A stretch of DNA of 64,000 nt from Flavobacterium caseinilyticum (GTDB lineage Bacteria; Bacteroidota; Bacteroidia; Flavobacteriales; Flavobacteriaceae). The DNA lies in NCBI RefSeq assembly GCF_004349085.1, contig NZ_SMFM01000004.1, forward strand, positions 62,001 through 126,000. The letters run 5' to 3'. Below are positions 20,180 to 29,510 of this stretch, piece by piece (the stretch's first letter is position 1; each line of letters begins with the position of its first letter). The position numbers were made by a program, and so were the translations under genes. The notes under the pieces are model-generated. The model searched no databases. It was not told where the DNA came from and saw only the letters and a list, made by a program, of their open reading frames with translations.

Positions 20180-20392
20180 GATTTTTTAGGAGCATATTAT
20201 TTTGAGTTTAAAACTAATCCCCGCACTTTCCGCTGCAAACGAAGTTCACTGAACTCCGCTTAAAATGAATGTGAAGTGTAGTAATCTTTTTATTTTAAAG
20301 AAAAGATAAATGGGTTTCCGCTTTAATCGGGGCGTTTGTAAAACTTTTTGCTTAATTAAGAAATCTGGACAAGCGTAAATTTTTTAAAAAAC
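20180..20392. other. Non-coding stretch with a palindrome and repeated CCGCT words
   Basis: No gene is seen in this part of the gap between the rplQ terminator and the carA promoter. It holds a 13-base palindrome AGTTCACTGAACT (20243-20255), three CCGCT words in similar context, and a CCCCG (20219-20223) matched by CGGGG (20328-20332). These could pair into a long stem or be the remains of a dispersed repeat. Function unknown. Confidence 0.4.
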
Positions 20393-20424
20393 ATTGTTTT
20401 CACTGTTTTAAAAATTTAAATTTG
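20393..20424 (+). promoter_or_regulatory. Promoter of carA
   Basis: A perfect TAAATTTG lies at 20417-20424, with ATTG at 20393-20396, 20 bases upstream. Transcription should begin near 20430, giving a leader of about 70 bases. Confidence 0.65.
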
Positions 20425-20502
20425 CAAAATATTTAACTACACATGAAACACGTTTTTTCGAGTTACATGACACTATTAAAAAATTAATAGAAATATCAAC
20501 TA

Positions 20503-21603
20503 ATGAAATACACAACACGACAAAAAGCAATTCTTCTATTAAGTGACGGAACTATATTCCATGGTAAATCTATTGGAATTAGCGGAACTACTTTTGGAGA
20601 AGTTTGTTTTAATACAGGAATGACAGGTTACCAAGAAATCTTTACAGATCCTTCTTACTTTGGTCAACTAATGGTAGCTACTAATGCACATATTGGGAAT
20701 TATGGTGTAAATGATAGTGAAGTGGAATCTCAAAGCATAAAAATTTCTGGTTTAGTTTGTAAAAACTTTAGTTTCAATTATTCTCGGGCAGATGCATCAG
20801 GGAGTTTGGAGGACTATTTTATTAAACAAAACCTTATCTGCATATCTGATGTAGATACGCGTGCTTTGGTAAGCTATATCCGTGACAATGGTGCTATGAA
20901 TGCAGTAATCTGTACAGATGATACTCCACTGGAAGAACTGAAAATCGCTTTGGCAAAAGTTCCTGATATGAAAGGTTTGGAATTAGCTTCTAAAGTTTCT
21001 ACCAAGGAACCTTATTTTTTTGGGGAGGAAAATGCTACCTATAAAATCTCGGCTCTTGACTTAGGAATTAAAACAAATATTCTTCGCAACCTTGCTAAAA
21101 GAGATTGCTACATCAAAGTATTTCCTTTTGATTCTTCTTTTCAGGATTTAGCCGCTTTTAATCCGGATGGATATTTTTTATCTAATGGTCCTGGTGATCC
21201 GGAACCACTTTCTGAAGCTATTCAAGTTGCAAAAGAGATTCTCGAGAATAATAAACCGTTATTCGGGATTTGTCTTGGACATCAAGTAGTAGGCTTGGCC
21301 AACGGAATTTCTACATATAAAATGTTCAACGGGCACAGAGGAATCAACCACCCGGTGAAAAATTTGATTACAGGAAAAGGGGAAATCACTTCTCAAAATC
21401 ATGGTTTTGCCGTTAATAAAGAAGAGCTTGACAATCATCCTGAATTAGAGATTACACATCTTCATCTCAACGATGGAACTGTAGCGGGAATGCGAATGAA
21501 AAGCAAAAATTGTTTCTCAGTTCAATATCATCCGGAAGCAAGCCCTGGTCCGCATGACTCCTCTTACTTATTTGATCAATTTATTGAAAATATTAAAGGA
21601 TAA
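20503..21603 (+). CDS. carA: Carbamoyl-phosphate synthase small subunit
   Basis: 366 residues. The subunit hydrolyses glutamine and passes ammonia to CarB for carbamoyl phosphate, which feeds pyrimidine and arginine synthesis. The N-terminal CPSase_sm domain contains GEVCFNTGMTGYQEIFTDPSY. The class I amidotransferase domain has the nucleophile Cys257 (GICLGHQ) and the partners His343 and Glu345 (QYHPEASP). It has its own promoter and terminator, and no carB follows, so the large subunit must be encoded elsewhere. The start fits an A-rich upstream stretch. Confidence 0.97.
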   Translation: MKYTTRQKAILLLSDGTIFHGKSIGISGTTFGEVCFNTGMTGYQEIFTDPSYFGQLMVATNAHIGNYGVNDSEVESQSIKISGLVCKNFSFNYSRADASGSLEDYFIKQNLICISDVDTRALVSYIRDNGAMNAVICTDDTPLEELKIALAKVPDMKGLELASKVSTKEPYFFGEENATYKISALDLGIKTNILRNLAKRDCYIKVFPFDSSFQDLAAFNPDGYFLSNGPGDPEPLSEAIQVAKEILENNKPLFGICLGHQVVGLANGISTYKMFNGHRGINHPVKNLITGKGEITSQNHGFAVNKEELDNHPELEITHLHLNDGTVAGMRMKSKNCFSVQYHPEASPGPHDSSYLFDQFIENIKG

Positions 21604-21638
21604 TAATCTAATGTTGACGATACAGATTTAACAAATAA

Positions 21639-21673
21639 GGGTTTGACTTCATCAAGAGTCAAACCCTTTTTTT
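21639..21673 (+). terminator. Terminator of carA
   Basis: A perfect ten-pair stem (21639-21648 with 21657-21666) and seven T's lie 36 bases after carA, ahead of the convergent hydrolase gene. Confidence 0.92.
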
Positions 21674-21682
21674 GTTCCTAGT

Positions 21683-23020
21683 TTACATTCCGAAAGGATA
21701 GGTTTCGGGAATTTGATTTCCATTAACCTCAATATTTATGGGATGTAGCGCATTGGTTTCATCTATGAAAATGAATGCATCGTATCTTTCTGGGAGGATA
21801 GAGGGAACATAATTTCCAAATTTTTCGTGTTCGGGATTGTAAACCACGCCAATTGCACGATGGTCTATTGGTGAAAAGAGACATTTTTCTTCTTTCACTT
21901 TATTCATCAGTAATAATCTGTTTTGGCCGTTATTCGCTTTATGAAAGGCATGTTCCCAGCTTCCGTGAATAGCTTCTGGAACTTTTATTTTTCGCATTGA
22001 ATCGCCCCATTCTCGTCCGGCTACCACACTTCCTTGGTATGATCCAAATCCAACTGCAATAACGCCATCGGCTGCATATTGTTCTCTTAATAATTGTCCT
22101 ACATTAACCATTCCCTCAGCAGCCATATCGGTAGCTCGTGCGTCACCAATGTGCGTGTTGTGTTCCCAAACTATAATTTTTGAATCTTTTCCGTGAAATT
22201 TCATTAAACGATCTATCGTAGAAACCATATGTTCGTCACGAATATTCCAAGAAGTCGATCCTCTTTTGATCATTGCTCTATAATATTTTTCCGCATTTCG
22301 GGCTACGTAAGCATTTTGTTCTGTACTTAAAACATTTTCTGCATCATGGTTGTAATTAGGAATGTTTTTGACAATTTCTTTCAACATGTTCAGGACTTCT
22401 TTTTCACATAATTCCGGCACAAAAGATGCTGCTTTAGCATAGGATTGTCCTTCGTCTTTTCCAAAAGGTTCAAAGCATTCCATTGCTTTTTTTGCGACAG
22501 CTAATGCTTCGGGATCGTTTTTCTCTAAATACTGTAGTATAGATTGCATAGATTCTCTGAAACTGTAAACATCTAAACCATAAAACCCAATTCTTTTGTC
22601 GGCGGTTGTTCTTTCGTTATAGTCCTTCAACCAATTTATAAATGCTGCAACTTCCCAATTTGCCCACATCCAAGTCGGCCATCTTTTAAATTCATTCATG
22701 ACGCTTAGGATGTCTTTTCCAGAGTCTAAATATCCTTTGGCATACCGATTTAATCGATAACAGTCTGGCCAATCACCTTCAACACCTATAAAAGAAAATC
22801 CTTTTTCCTGAATAAGTCGTTTTGTGATTTTTGCTCTCCAAGTATAATATTCGTGCGTGCCATGTGAAGCTTCGCCTAAAAGAACATACTTTGACTCACC
22901 AATATAATTGATTAAGGGATCTAAATCTTCAGCGTTTTCCAAAGGGGTTGAAGTTCTACTCAATAAACCTACTATTTCACTAAAATCCATTTTCTTTTTA
23001 GAGTTTTTGATAGTTTCCAT
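21683..23020 (-). CDS. Erythromycin-esterase-family hydrolase
   Basis: 445 residues, no signal peptide. The family motifs are GEASHGTHEYY (Glu50, His53), VEGDWPD (Glu81) and WEHNTHIGDARATD (about residue 283), the proposed catalytic Glu/His set of EreA/EreB-like enzymes. Known members open the macrolide lactone ring, but most chromosomal homologues have no proven substrate. Nothing nearby suggests a resistance cassette: no mobile element is present and the neighbours are housekeeping genes. It could act on another ester or lactone. The start at 23020 is supported by the A/T-rich upstream region. It is convergent with carA. Confidence 0.85.
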   Translation of the reverse strand: METIKNSKKKMDFSEIVGLLSRTSTPLENAEDLDPLINYIGESKYVLLGEASHGTHEYYTWRAKITKRLIQEKGFSFIGVEGDWPDCYRLNRYAKGYLDSGKDILSVMNEFKRWPTWMWANWEVAAFINWLKDYNERTTADKRIGFYGLDVYSFRESMQSILQYLEKNDPEALAVAKKAMECFEPFGKDEGQSYAKAASFVPELCEKEVLNMLKEIVKNIPNYNHDAENVLSTEQNAYVARNAEKYYRAMIKRGSTSWNIRDEHMVSTIDRLMKFHGKDSKIIVWEHNTHIGDARATDMAAEGMVNVGQLLREQYAADGVIAVGFGSYQGSVVAGREWGDSMRKIKVPEAIHGSWEHAFHKANNGQNRLLLMNKVKEEKCLFSPIDHRAIGVVYNPEHEKFGNYVPSILPERYDAFIFIDETNALHPINIEVNGNQIPETYPFGM

Positions 23021-24685
<1,665 letters not shown>

Positions 24686-24706
24686 ATTCTTACGATATTT
24701 TTATCT

Positions 24707-24738
24707 AAAGCCATTAACCTTGTGTGAGTGGCTTTTTT
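24707..24738 (+). terminator. Terminator of eno
   Basis: AAAGCCA pairs with TGGCTTT (24707-24713 with 24729-24735), with the T-run continuing to 24738. It lies 22 bases after eno. Confidence 0.75.
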
Positions 24739-24795
24739 GTATAATATTTAACAATTTCATTGTATTATTCTCTTTTTAATTAGTGTTTAATTCCT

Positions 24796-24803
24796 TAGAT
24801 TTG
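24796..24803 (+). promoter_or_regulatory. -7 element of gltA promoter
   Basis: TAGATTTG, 38 bases before the gltA ATG. No good -33 TTTG is visible at the expected distance. Confidence 0.55.
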
Positions 24804-24841
24804 AGAAATTATTATTTTAAAAGTTTATTTTCAAATATATT

Positions 24842-26125
24842 ATGTCAAAAACAGCAACATTAGAAATTGATGGGATGAAAATTGAACTGCCTATAATTGT
24901 AGGAAGTGAAAATGAAGTTGCCATCGATATTAACAAATTACGTGATTTATCCGGTATAATAACATTGGATCCTGGTTATAAAAATTCAGGTTCTTGTAAG
25001 AGTGACATCACTTTTTTAGATGGAGAATTAGGAATTCTTCGTTACAGAGGATATTCGATTGAAGATTTAGCGGACAAAGCAGATTTTCTGGAAGTATCTT
25101 ACCTTTTAATTTTTGGAGAATTGCCAACTGTTAATCAGTTAGCGCAATTTGAAACGGATATTAGAAAATACACTTTGGTCAATGAAGAAATGAAAAACAT
25201 CATTGATGGTTTTCCTAAAACAGCGCATCCAATGGGCGTTTTAGCAGCTTTGACAAGTGCATTAACAGCATTTAACCCTAAATCAGTGAATGTTGACAAT
25301 GAGAAAGAAATGTACGAGGCGGTGTGTAAAACTATGGGTAAATTCATGGTTATTGCAACTTGGACGTATAGAAAAAGCATGGGTTATCCTTTGAATTACT
25401 ACGATAATACAAAAGGATATGTAGAAAACTTCATGCGTTTGATGTTTGAATTACCTACAGAACCTTACACGGCAAACCCTGTAGTTATAGATGCATTAGA
25501 TAAATTGTTTATTCTTCACGGAGATCACGAGCAAAACTGTTCAACTTCTACTGTGAGAATGGTGGGTTCTTCTCACGCAGGATTGTTTGCTTCAATATCT
25601 GCTGGAGTTTCTGCACTCTGGGGACCATTACACGGAGGAGCAAATCAAGCCGTTCTTGAAATGTTAGAAGAAATCCACAGAAATGGTGGAGATGCTGATA
25701 AATATATGGCTAAAGCCAAAGATAAAAATGATCCTTTCCGATTAATGGGATTTGGTCATAGAGTGTACAAAAATTTTGATCCAAGAGCAAAAATCATCAA
25801 AAAAGCAGCTAATGAAGTTTTAGCAACTTTAGGAGTTGAAGATCCAATTCTTGCCATTGCGAAAAAACTGGAGGAAGCAGCCTTGGAAGATGAATATTTC
25901 AAATCAAGAAACTTATATCCTAACGTAGATTTCTATTCTGGAATTATTTACAGAGCTTTAGGAATCCCTACCGACATGTTTACAGTAATGTTCGCCATAG
26001 GACGTTTGCCGGGTTGGATCGCACAATGGAAAGAAATGCGCGAAAACAAGGAGCCTATCGGAAGGCCAAGACAAGTCTATACTGGTCATCCTTTGAGGGA
26101 TTTTGTGCCAACAGATAAAAGATAA
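24842..26125 (+). CDS. gltA: Citrate synthase
   Basis: 427 residues. It condenses oxaloacetate and acetyl-CoA to citrate at the entry of the TCA cycle. ITLDPGYKNSGSCKSDITFLDG is typical of the long hexameric type of Gram-negative bacteria. Active-site segments are FILHGDHEQNCSTSTVR, LWGPLHGGANQAV and RLMGFGHRVYKNFDPRA, then the catalytic Asp in NVDFYSG. Its own promoter and terminator flank it. Confidence 0.98.
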   Translation: MSKTATLEIDGMKIELPIIVGSENEVAIDINKLRDLSGIITLDPGYKNSGSCKSDITFLDGELGILRYRGYSIEDLADKADFLEVSYLLIFGELPTVNQLAQFETDIRKYTLVNEEMKNIIDGFPKTAHPMGVLAALTSALTAFNPKSVNVDNEKEMYEAVCKTMGKFMVIATWTYRKSMGYPLNYYDNTKGYVENFMRLMFELPTEPYTANPVVIDALDKLFILHGDHEQNCSTSTVRMVGSSHAGLFASISAGVSALWGPLHGGANQAVLEMLEEIHRNGGDADKYMAKAKDKNDPFRLMGFGHRVYKNFDPRAKIIKKAANEVLATLGVEDPILAIAKKLEEAALEDEYFKSRNLYPNVDFYSGIIYRALGIPTDMFTVMFAIGRLPGWIAQWKEMRENKEPIGRPRQVYTGHPLRDFVPTDKR

Positions 26126-26134
26126 AATCAGTTT

Positions 26135-26166
26135 AAAAAGCTTCACAAATTAGTGAAGCTTTTTTT
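26135..26166 (+). terminator. Terminator of gltA
   Basis: AAAAAGCTTCAC pairs with GTGAAGCTTTTT across a six-base loop, and the T-run runs to 26166, where it merges into the next gene's -7 element. Confidence 0.9.
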
Positions 26167-26173
26167 ATATTTG
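26166..26173 (+). promoter_or_regulatory. -7 element before the first pentein gene
   Basis: TATATTTG starts on the last T of the gltA terminator and lies 17 bases before the ATG at 26191. The -33 position falls inside the terminator hairpin and has no TTTG. Confidence 0.5.
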
Positions 26174-26190
26174 TCAAAAGCTAAAAATAC

Positions 26191-27105
26191 ATGTTAGAGT
26201 TAAATATAAAGAATGAAACTTCCAGACTCCGAGCTGTAGTTTTGGGTTCAGCATTTAAAAATGGACCCACACCGAAGGTTGAAGAAGCGTATGATCCTAA
26301 ATCATTAGAACATATTTTGGCAGGAACTTATCCTCTGGAGCATGATATGGTTAATGAAATGGAAGCATTTAATATCGTACTAAAAAAATATAATGTGACC
26401 GTTTATCGTCCCGAAATGATTGAAAATTACAATCAGATATTTACAAGAGATATTGGTTTTGTAATTGATGACACTTTTGTGAAATCGAATATTTTGCCGG
26501 ATAGAGAACGAGAATTAGATGCTATCCAATATATAATCGACCAAATTAATCCTAAAAAAGTAGTGCGACCACCAGAGGAAGTTCACATAGAAGGTGGTGA
26601 TGTAATGCTGTGGAACGATTATATTTTCATTGGAACCTATAAAGGAAGTGACTACAAAGACTATATTACGGCTCGAACAAACATGTTAGGTGTTAAATAT
26701 ATTAAAGATTTATTTCCAAATAAAATAGTCAAAGAATTTGATTTGGTAAAATCTAAAATTGAAGCCCGTGACAATGCTTTGCATCTGGATTGTTGTTTTC
26801 AGCCGGTGGGAAATGACAAAGGTATTATCTACAAAAACGGATTCCGTGAGGAAGCAGATTATTTGTTTTTGGTAAATCTTTTTGGAAAAGAAAACTTATT
26901 CCATATTACCAGAGACGAAATGTACAATATGAATTCTAATGTTTTTTCTATTGATACAAATGTTGTCGTTTCAGAAAGAAATTTCACCCGACTTAACAAT
27001 TGGTTGCGTGTAAACGGCTTTGTGGTCGAAGAAATTCCATATTCAGAAATTGCAAAACAAGAAGGATTATTACGATGTTCTACCTTGCCTTTAATTAGAG
27101 ATTAA
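26191..27105 (+). CDS. Amidinotransferase/dimethylarginine-hydrolase-fold protein
   Basis: 304 residues of the guanidine-modifying pentein superfamily. Visible elements are FTRDIGFVID (about residues 88-97), HIEGGDVMLW (about 131-140, acidic substrate contact), LHLDCCFQP (catalytic His) and the C-terminal nucleophile Cys296 in RCSTLPL. Relatives release ammonia, citrulline or amines from arginine derivatives, or transfer amidino groups. The exact substrate cannot be told. It lies directly upstream of a CtlX-type pentein, with a 71-base gap containing a palindrome, and after gltA. This suggests a role in arginine or citrulline catabolism. Confidence 0.8.
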   Translation: MLELNIKNETSRLRAVVLGSAFKNGPTPKVEEAYDPKSLEHILAGTYPLEHDMVNEMEAFNIVLKKYNVTVYRPEMIENYNQIFTRDIGFVIDDTFVKSNILPDRERELDAIQYIIDQINPKKVVRPPEEVHIEGGDVMLWNDYIFIGTYKGSDYKDYITARTNMLGVKYIKDLFPNKIVKEFDLVKSKIEARDNALHLDCCFQPVGNDKGIIYKNGFREEADYLFLVNLFGKENLFHITRDEMYNMNSNVFSIDTNVVVSERNFTRLNNWLRVNGFVVEEIPYSEIAKQEGLLRCSTLPLIRD

Positions 27106-27109
27106 ATTG

Positions 27110-27150
27110 GTAGAGACGCACTGCAGTGCGTCTCTACGGTGCGTCTCTAC
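27110..27150. repeat. 28-base perfect palindrome plus a third half-site
   Basis: Positions 27110-27137 read identically on both strands (14-base arms, half-site GTAGAGACGCACTG). A further copy of GTGCGTCTCTAC at 27139-27150 directly repeats 27126-27137, and an A-run follows. It fills the gap between the two pentein genes. The transcript could form a long hairpin, but no T-run follows on the plus strand. The GC content and symmetry suggest a dispersed REP-like element. Confidence 0.85.
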
Positions 27151-27176
27151 AAAAAAATATTTAAAAAAACAAAATC

Positions 27177-28112
27177 ATGAAACAAACAACAAATTCTATA
27201 TTGATGATTCGCCCGGTTGCGTTTAGAATGAACGAACAAACGGCAGTAAATAATTATTACCAAAAAGTTTTAGACGGACTTTTGCCGGCAACGGTAAATG
27301 CTAAAGCGCAACAAGAATTTGATGCTTTTGTCGAAAAATTGACAGCAGTTGGTGTTGATGTTACAGTAGTCGATGACACATTAAATCCAGACACTCCAGA
27401 TAGTGTTTTTCCAAACAACTGGATTTCTTTTCACGAGAATGGTGACGTAGCTTTATATCCAATGTTTGCTGAAAATCGTCGACACGAACGCCGCGAAGAG
27501 ATTTTAGATTTATTGGAAGAAAAAGGTTTTGTGATTCATAATATTATAGATTACACTTCCGCTGAAGAAGATGGATTTTTCCTAGAAGGAACGGGAAGTT
27601 TACTTTTGGACAGAGCAAATGCTAAAGCATATTGCGCATTATCACCCAGAGCGGATGAAGAATTATTCATCGAATTCTGTGAGGATTTTGATTATGCACC
27701 AATAATTTTTGAAGCCTTTCAAACAGTTGGTTCAGAGCGAAAACTGATTTATCATACCAATGTGATGATGTGTTTGGGAGAAACTTTTGCAGTAATTTGT
27801 TCGGATTGTATTGATGATAAAAAAGAACGCAAAATGGTTTTGGACAATCTTAAAGAAAACGGAAAAGAAATCATTTTGATTACCGAAGCTCAAATGAATA
27901 ATTTTGCGGGAAATATGCTTGAAATTCGCGGGGCAAATGACAAACGATATTTGGTTATGAGTGCTGCAGCTCATCAAAGTCTGACTCCAAAACAAATAGA
28001 GCAATTGGAAAAACATGCTGAAATTTTGAGTTCAAGTCTGGACACGATTGAAGCTTGTGGCGGAGGAAGTGCCAGATGTATGATGGCTGAAATTTTCTTG
28101 CCAAGAAATTAA
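27177..28112 (+). CDS. ctlX: CtlX-type citrulline/arginine pentein hydrolase
   Basis: 311 residues. It begins with the family's SILMIRPVAFRMNEQTAVNNYYQ and has VFPNNWISFH (about residues 81-90), the acidic FFLEGTGSLLLDR, a His region (YHTNVMMCLG) and the C-terminal nucleophile Cys301 in GGGSARCMMAEIFLPRN. CtlX proteins are thought to hydrolyse citrulline or a related guanidino/ureido compound; the precise reaction remains inference. It is downstream of another pentein gene, and a bidirectional terminator follows. Confidence 0.85.
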   Translation: MKQTTNSILMIRPVAFRMNEQTAVNNYYQKVLDGLLPATVNAKAQQEFDAFVEKLTAVGVDVTVVDDTLNPDTPDSVFPNNWISFHENGDVALYPMFAENRRHERREEILDLLEEKGFVIHNIIDYTSAEEDGFFLEGTGSLLLDRANAKAYCALSPRADEELFIEFCEDFDYAPIIFEAFQTVGSERKLIYHTNVMMCLGETFAVICSDCIDDKKERKMVLDNLKENGKEIILITEAQMNNFAGNMLEIRGANDKRYLVMSAAAHQSLTPKQIEQLEKHAEILSSSLDTIEACGGGSARCMMAEIFLPRN

Positions 28113-28118
28113 AAAAAG

Positions 28119-28156
28119 AAAACCGGATACGATTCTAAATCATATCCGGTTTTTTT
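28119..28156. terminator. Bidirectional terminator between ctlX and marC
   Basis: AACCGGATA (28121-28129) pairs with TATCCGGTT (28143-28151). T's follow on the right and A's precede on the left, so the hairpin can end both the rightward ctlX and the leftward marC transcript. Confidence 0.88.
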
Positions 28157-28173
28157 GTGGTTATAATTTAAGT

Positions 28174-28803
28174 TTAGGAAAGATTCCCTTTTATAATATT
28201 GATAATGGCGCTTACGATATATTGAATTCCAATCGCAATTACAATGAAACCTACAATTCTGGAAATCGCTACAATTCCTGAAGCTCCAAGTATTTTGGCT
28301 AAATAATGAGCACTCTTTAAAATAAGAAAAATGGTTACTGCAATGGCAAGAATAGCAATGGAAGAAATTATTATCTCCATAGTCGTATTATGTTCCTGAT
28401 AAAAAGCAATAAGTAGAGAAATAGAACCAGGTCCGGCAAGCATTGGGATTGCAAGCGGTGTCAAAGCAATGTCATTCCTTTGTTGTGCGTCAGTTTCTGC
28501 TTTTTTGTTAATACCTCGTTTCTTAGTGAATTTACCAGAAAGTAATGAAAAACCAGAACTCACAATAATAATTCCACCCGCTATTCGCAGCGCATCAATA
28601 CTGATTCCGAAAAAAAGCAATACATATTGCCCGATAAAAAATGAGACAATTAGAATGATAAATACATTTATGGCTGTCCACAAAGAAATTCTGGAACGCT
28701 CTTTTTTAGTATCATGTTGAGTAAGTCCTACAAAAATAGGAACGGTACCAATAGGATTCAGAACGGAAAAAAGGGCAACAAACAAGTAAATAAACAGATC
28801 CAT
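28174..28803 (-). CDS. MarC-family integral membrane protein
   Basis: 209 residues with six predicted membrane segments and the family motifs SVLNPIGTVPIFVGLT near the N-terminus and LAIPMLAGPGSISLLI in the middle. The MarC/UPF0056 family is found in inner membranes; its function is not established, and the old link to multiple antibiotic resistance in E. coli was not upheld. It is monocistronic. A minus-strand promoter element overlapped by an inverted repeat stands just upstream. Confidence 0.88.
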   Translation of the reverse strand: MDLFIYLFVALFSVLNPIGTVPIFVGLTQHDTKKERSRISLWTAINVFIILIVSFFIGQYVLLFFGISIDALRIAGGIIIVSSGFSLLSGKFTKKRGINKKAETDAQQRNDIALTPLAIPMLAGPGSISLLIAFYQEHNTTMEIIISSIAILAIAVTIFLILKSAHYLAKILGASGIVAISRIVGFIVIAIGIQYIVSAIINIIKGNLS

Positions 28804-28814
28804 ATTTTATTTTT

Positions 28815-28834
28815 AATGGTACAAAAATACCATT
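28815..28834 (-). promoter_or_regulatory. marC promoter -7 element within an inverted repeat
   Basis: On the minus strand TATTTTTG occupies 28829 to 28822. It is overlapped by AATGGTA (28815-28821) and its inverted copy TACCATT (28828-28834). A repressor bound to this symmetric site would block the -7 element. No -33 TTTG is evident. Confidence 0.45.
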
Positions 28835-28918
28835 TATTTGTTTTTTAATGTTAGGGGAATGTTTTTTATTACTGCTTAAGTAAATCTTAAAATTATTAAA
28901 CAGGTAAACCTTTTTGAT

Positions 28919-28926
28919 TACTTTTG
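28919..28926 (+). promoter_or_regulatory. -7 element before the CoA-binding protein gene
   Basis: TACTTTTG, 19 bases before the ATG at 28946. The -33 region has no TTTG. Confidence 0.55.
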
Positions 28927-28945
28927 CCAAATACAATTAAAGAAA

Positions 28946-29314
28946 ATGATAAAGAATAAAAAAACATTGGTTCTGGGAGCAACAACTAAACCAGAGCGCT
29001 ACGCCTTCAAAGCTGTAAATATGTTAGTAGATAAAGGACATTCCGTTCTTGCATTAGGCCAAAATGCTGGCGAAGTTGCCGGTGTAAAAATCCAGACTAA
29101 AGCCATTCCATTAAAAAATATCGATACTGTTACCTTATATTTAAACCCAACACGTCAACGCGATTATTACAATTATATCGTCGAAGCAAAACCTAAGCGT
29201 GTTATTTTCAACCCGGGAACTGAGAATCCGGAATTCTATCAGTTGTTGAAATTGAATGATATTAAAGTAGAAGTAGCTTGTACGTTAGTTTTATTAGCTA
29301 CCAATCAGTATTAA
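28946..29314 (+). CDS. CoA-binding-domain protein
   Basis: 122 residues forming a single Rossmann-like CoA-binding domain (CoA_binding_2 type). The N-terminal glycine loop is TLVLGATTKPERYAFKAVNML, followed by KGHSVLALG, and the protein ends with FNPGTENPEF and ACTLVLLAT. These small proteins resemble the CoA-binding part of succinyl-CoA synthetase; their role is unknown. It is a single-gene unit between marC (divergent) and the symporter gene (convergent). Confidence 0.85.
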   Translation: MIKNKKTLVLGATTKPERYAFKAVNMLVDKGHSVLALGQNAGEVAGVKIQTKAIPLKNIDTVTLYLNPTRQRDYYNYIVEAKPKRVIFNPGTENPEFYQLLKLNDIKVEVACTLVLLATNQY

Positions 29315-29383
29315 ATTTTTTTGAAGCTATTCCTGCTATCCATTTCAATCTTTTGAACAAAACAGTATTTTTCTAAATAAAAC

Positions 29384-29411
29384 AAGAGCTTCCGTTGGTC
29401 GCTCTTTTTTT
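29384..29411 (+). terminator. Probable terminator after the CoA-binding protein gene
   Basis: AAGAGC (29384-29389) pairs with GCTCTT (29401-29406) over an 11-base loop, followed by T's. The stem is short and lies 70 bases after the gene. Confidence 0.5.
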
Positions 29412-29510
29412 ATAAGAAAAAATGACCGTTTTTTATCAAAAGGATTTCCATTGCTATCAGGGCTAGGGCCCAAGAACTTTGAGATTTAAAAAGAAAGCTG
29501 CTAAAATATT

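Noticed and set aside
21683..23020. Reading the erythromycin-esterase-like gene as an acquired resistance cassette
   Set aside because: No integron, transposase or composition change around it; the neighbours are housekeeping genes.
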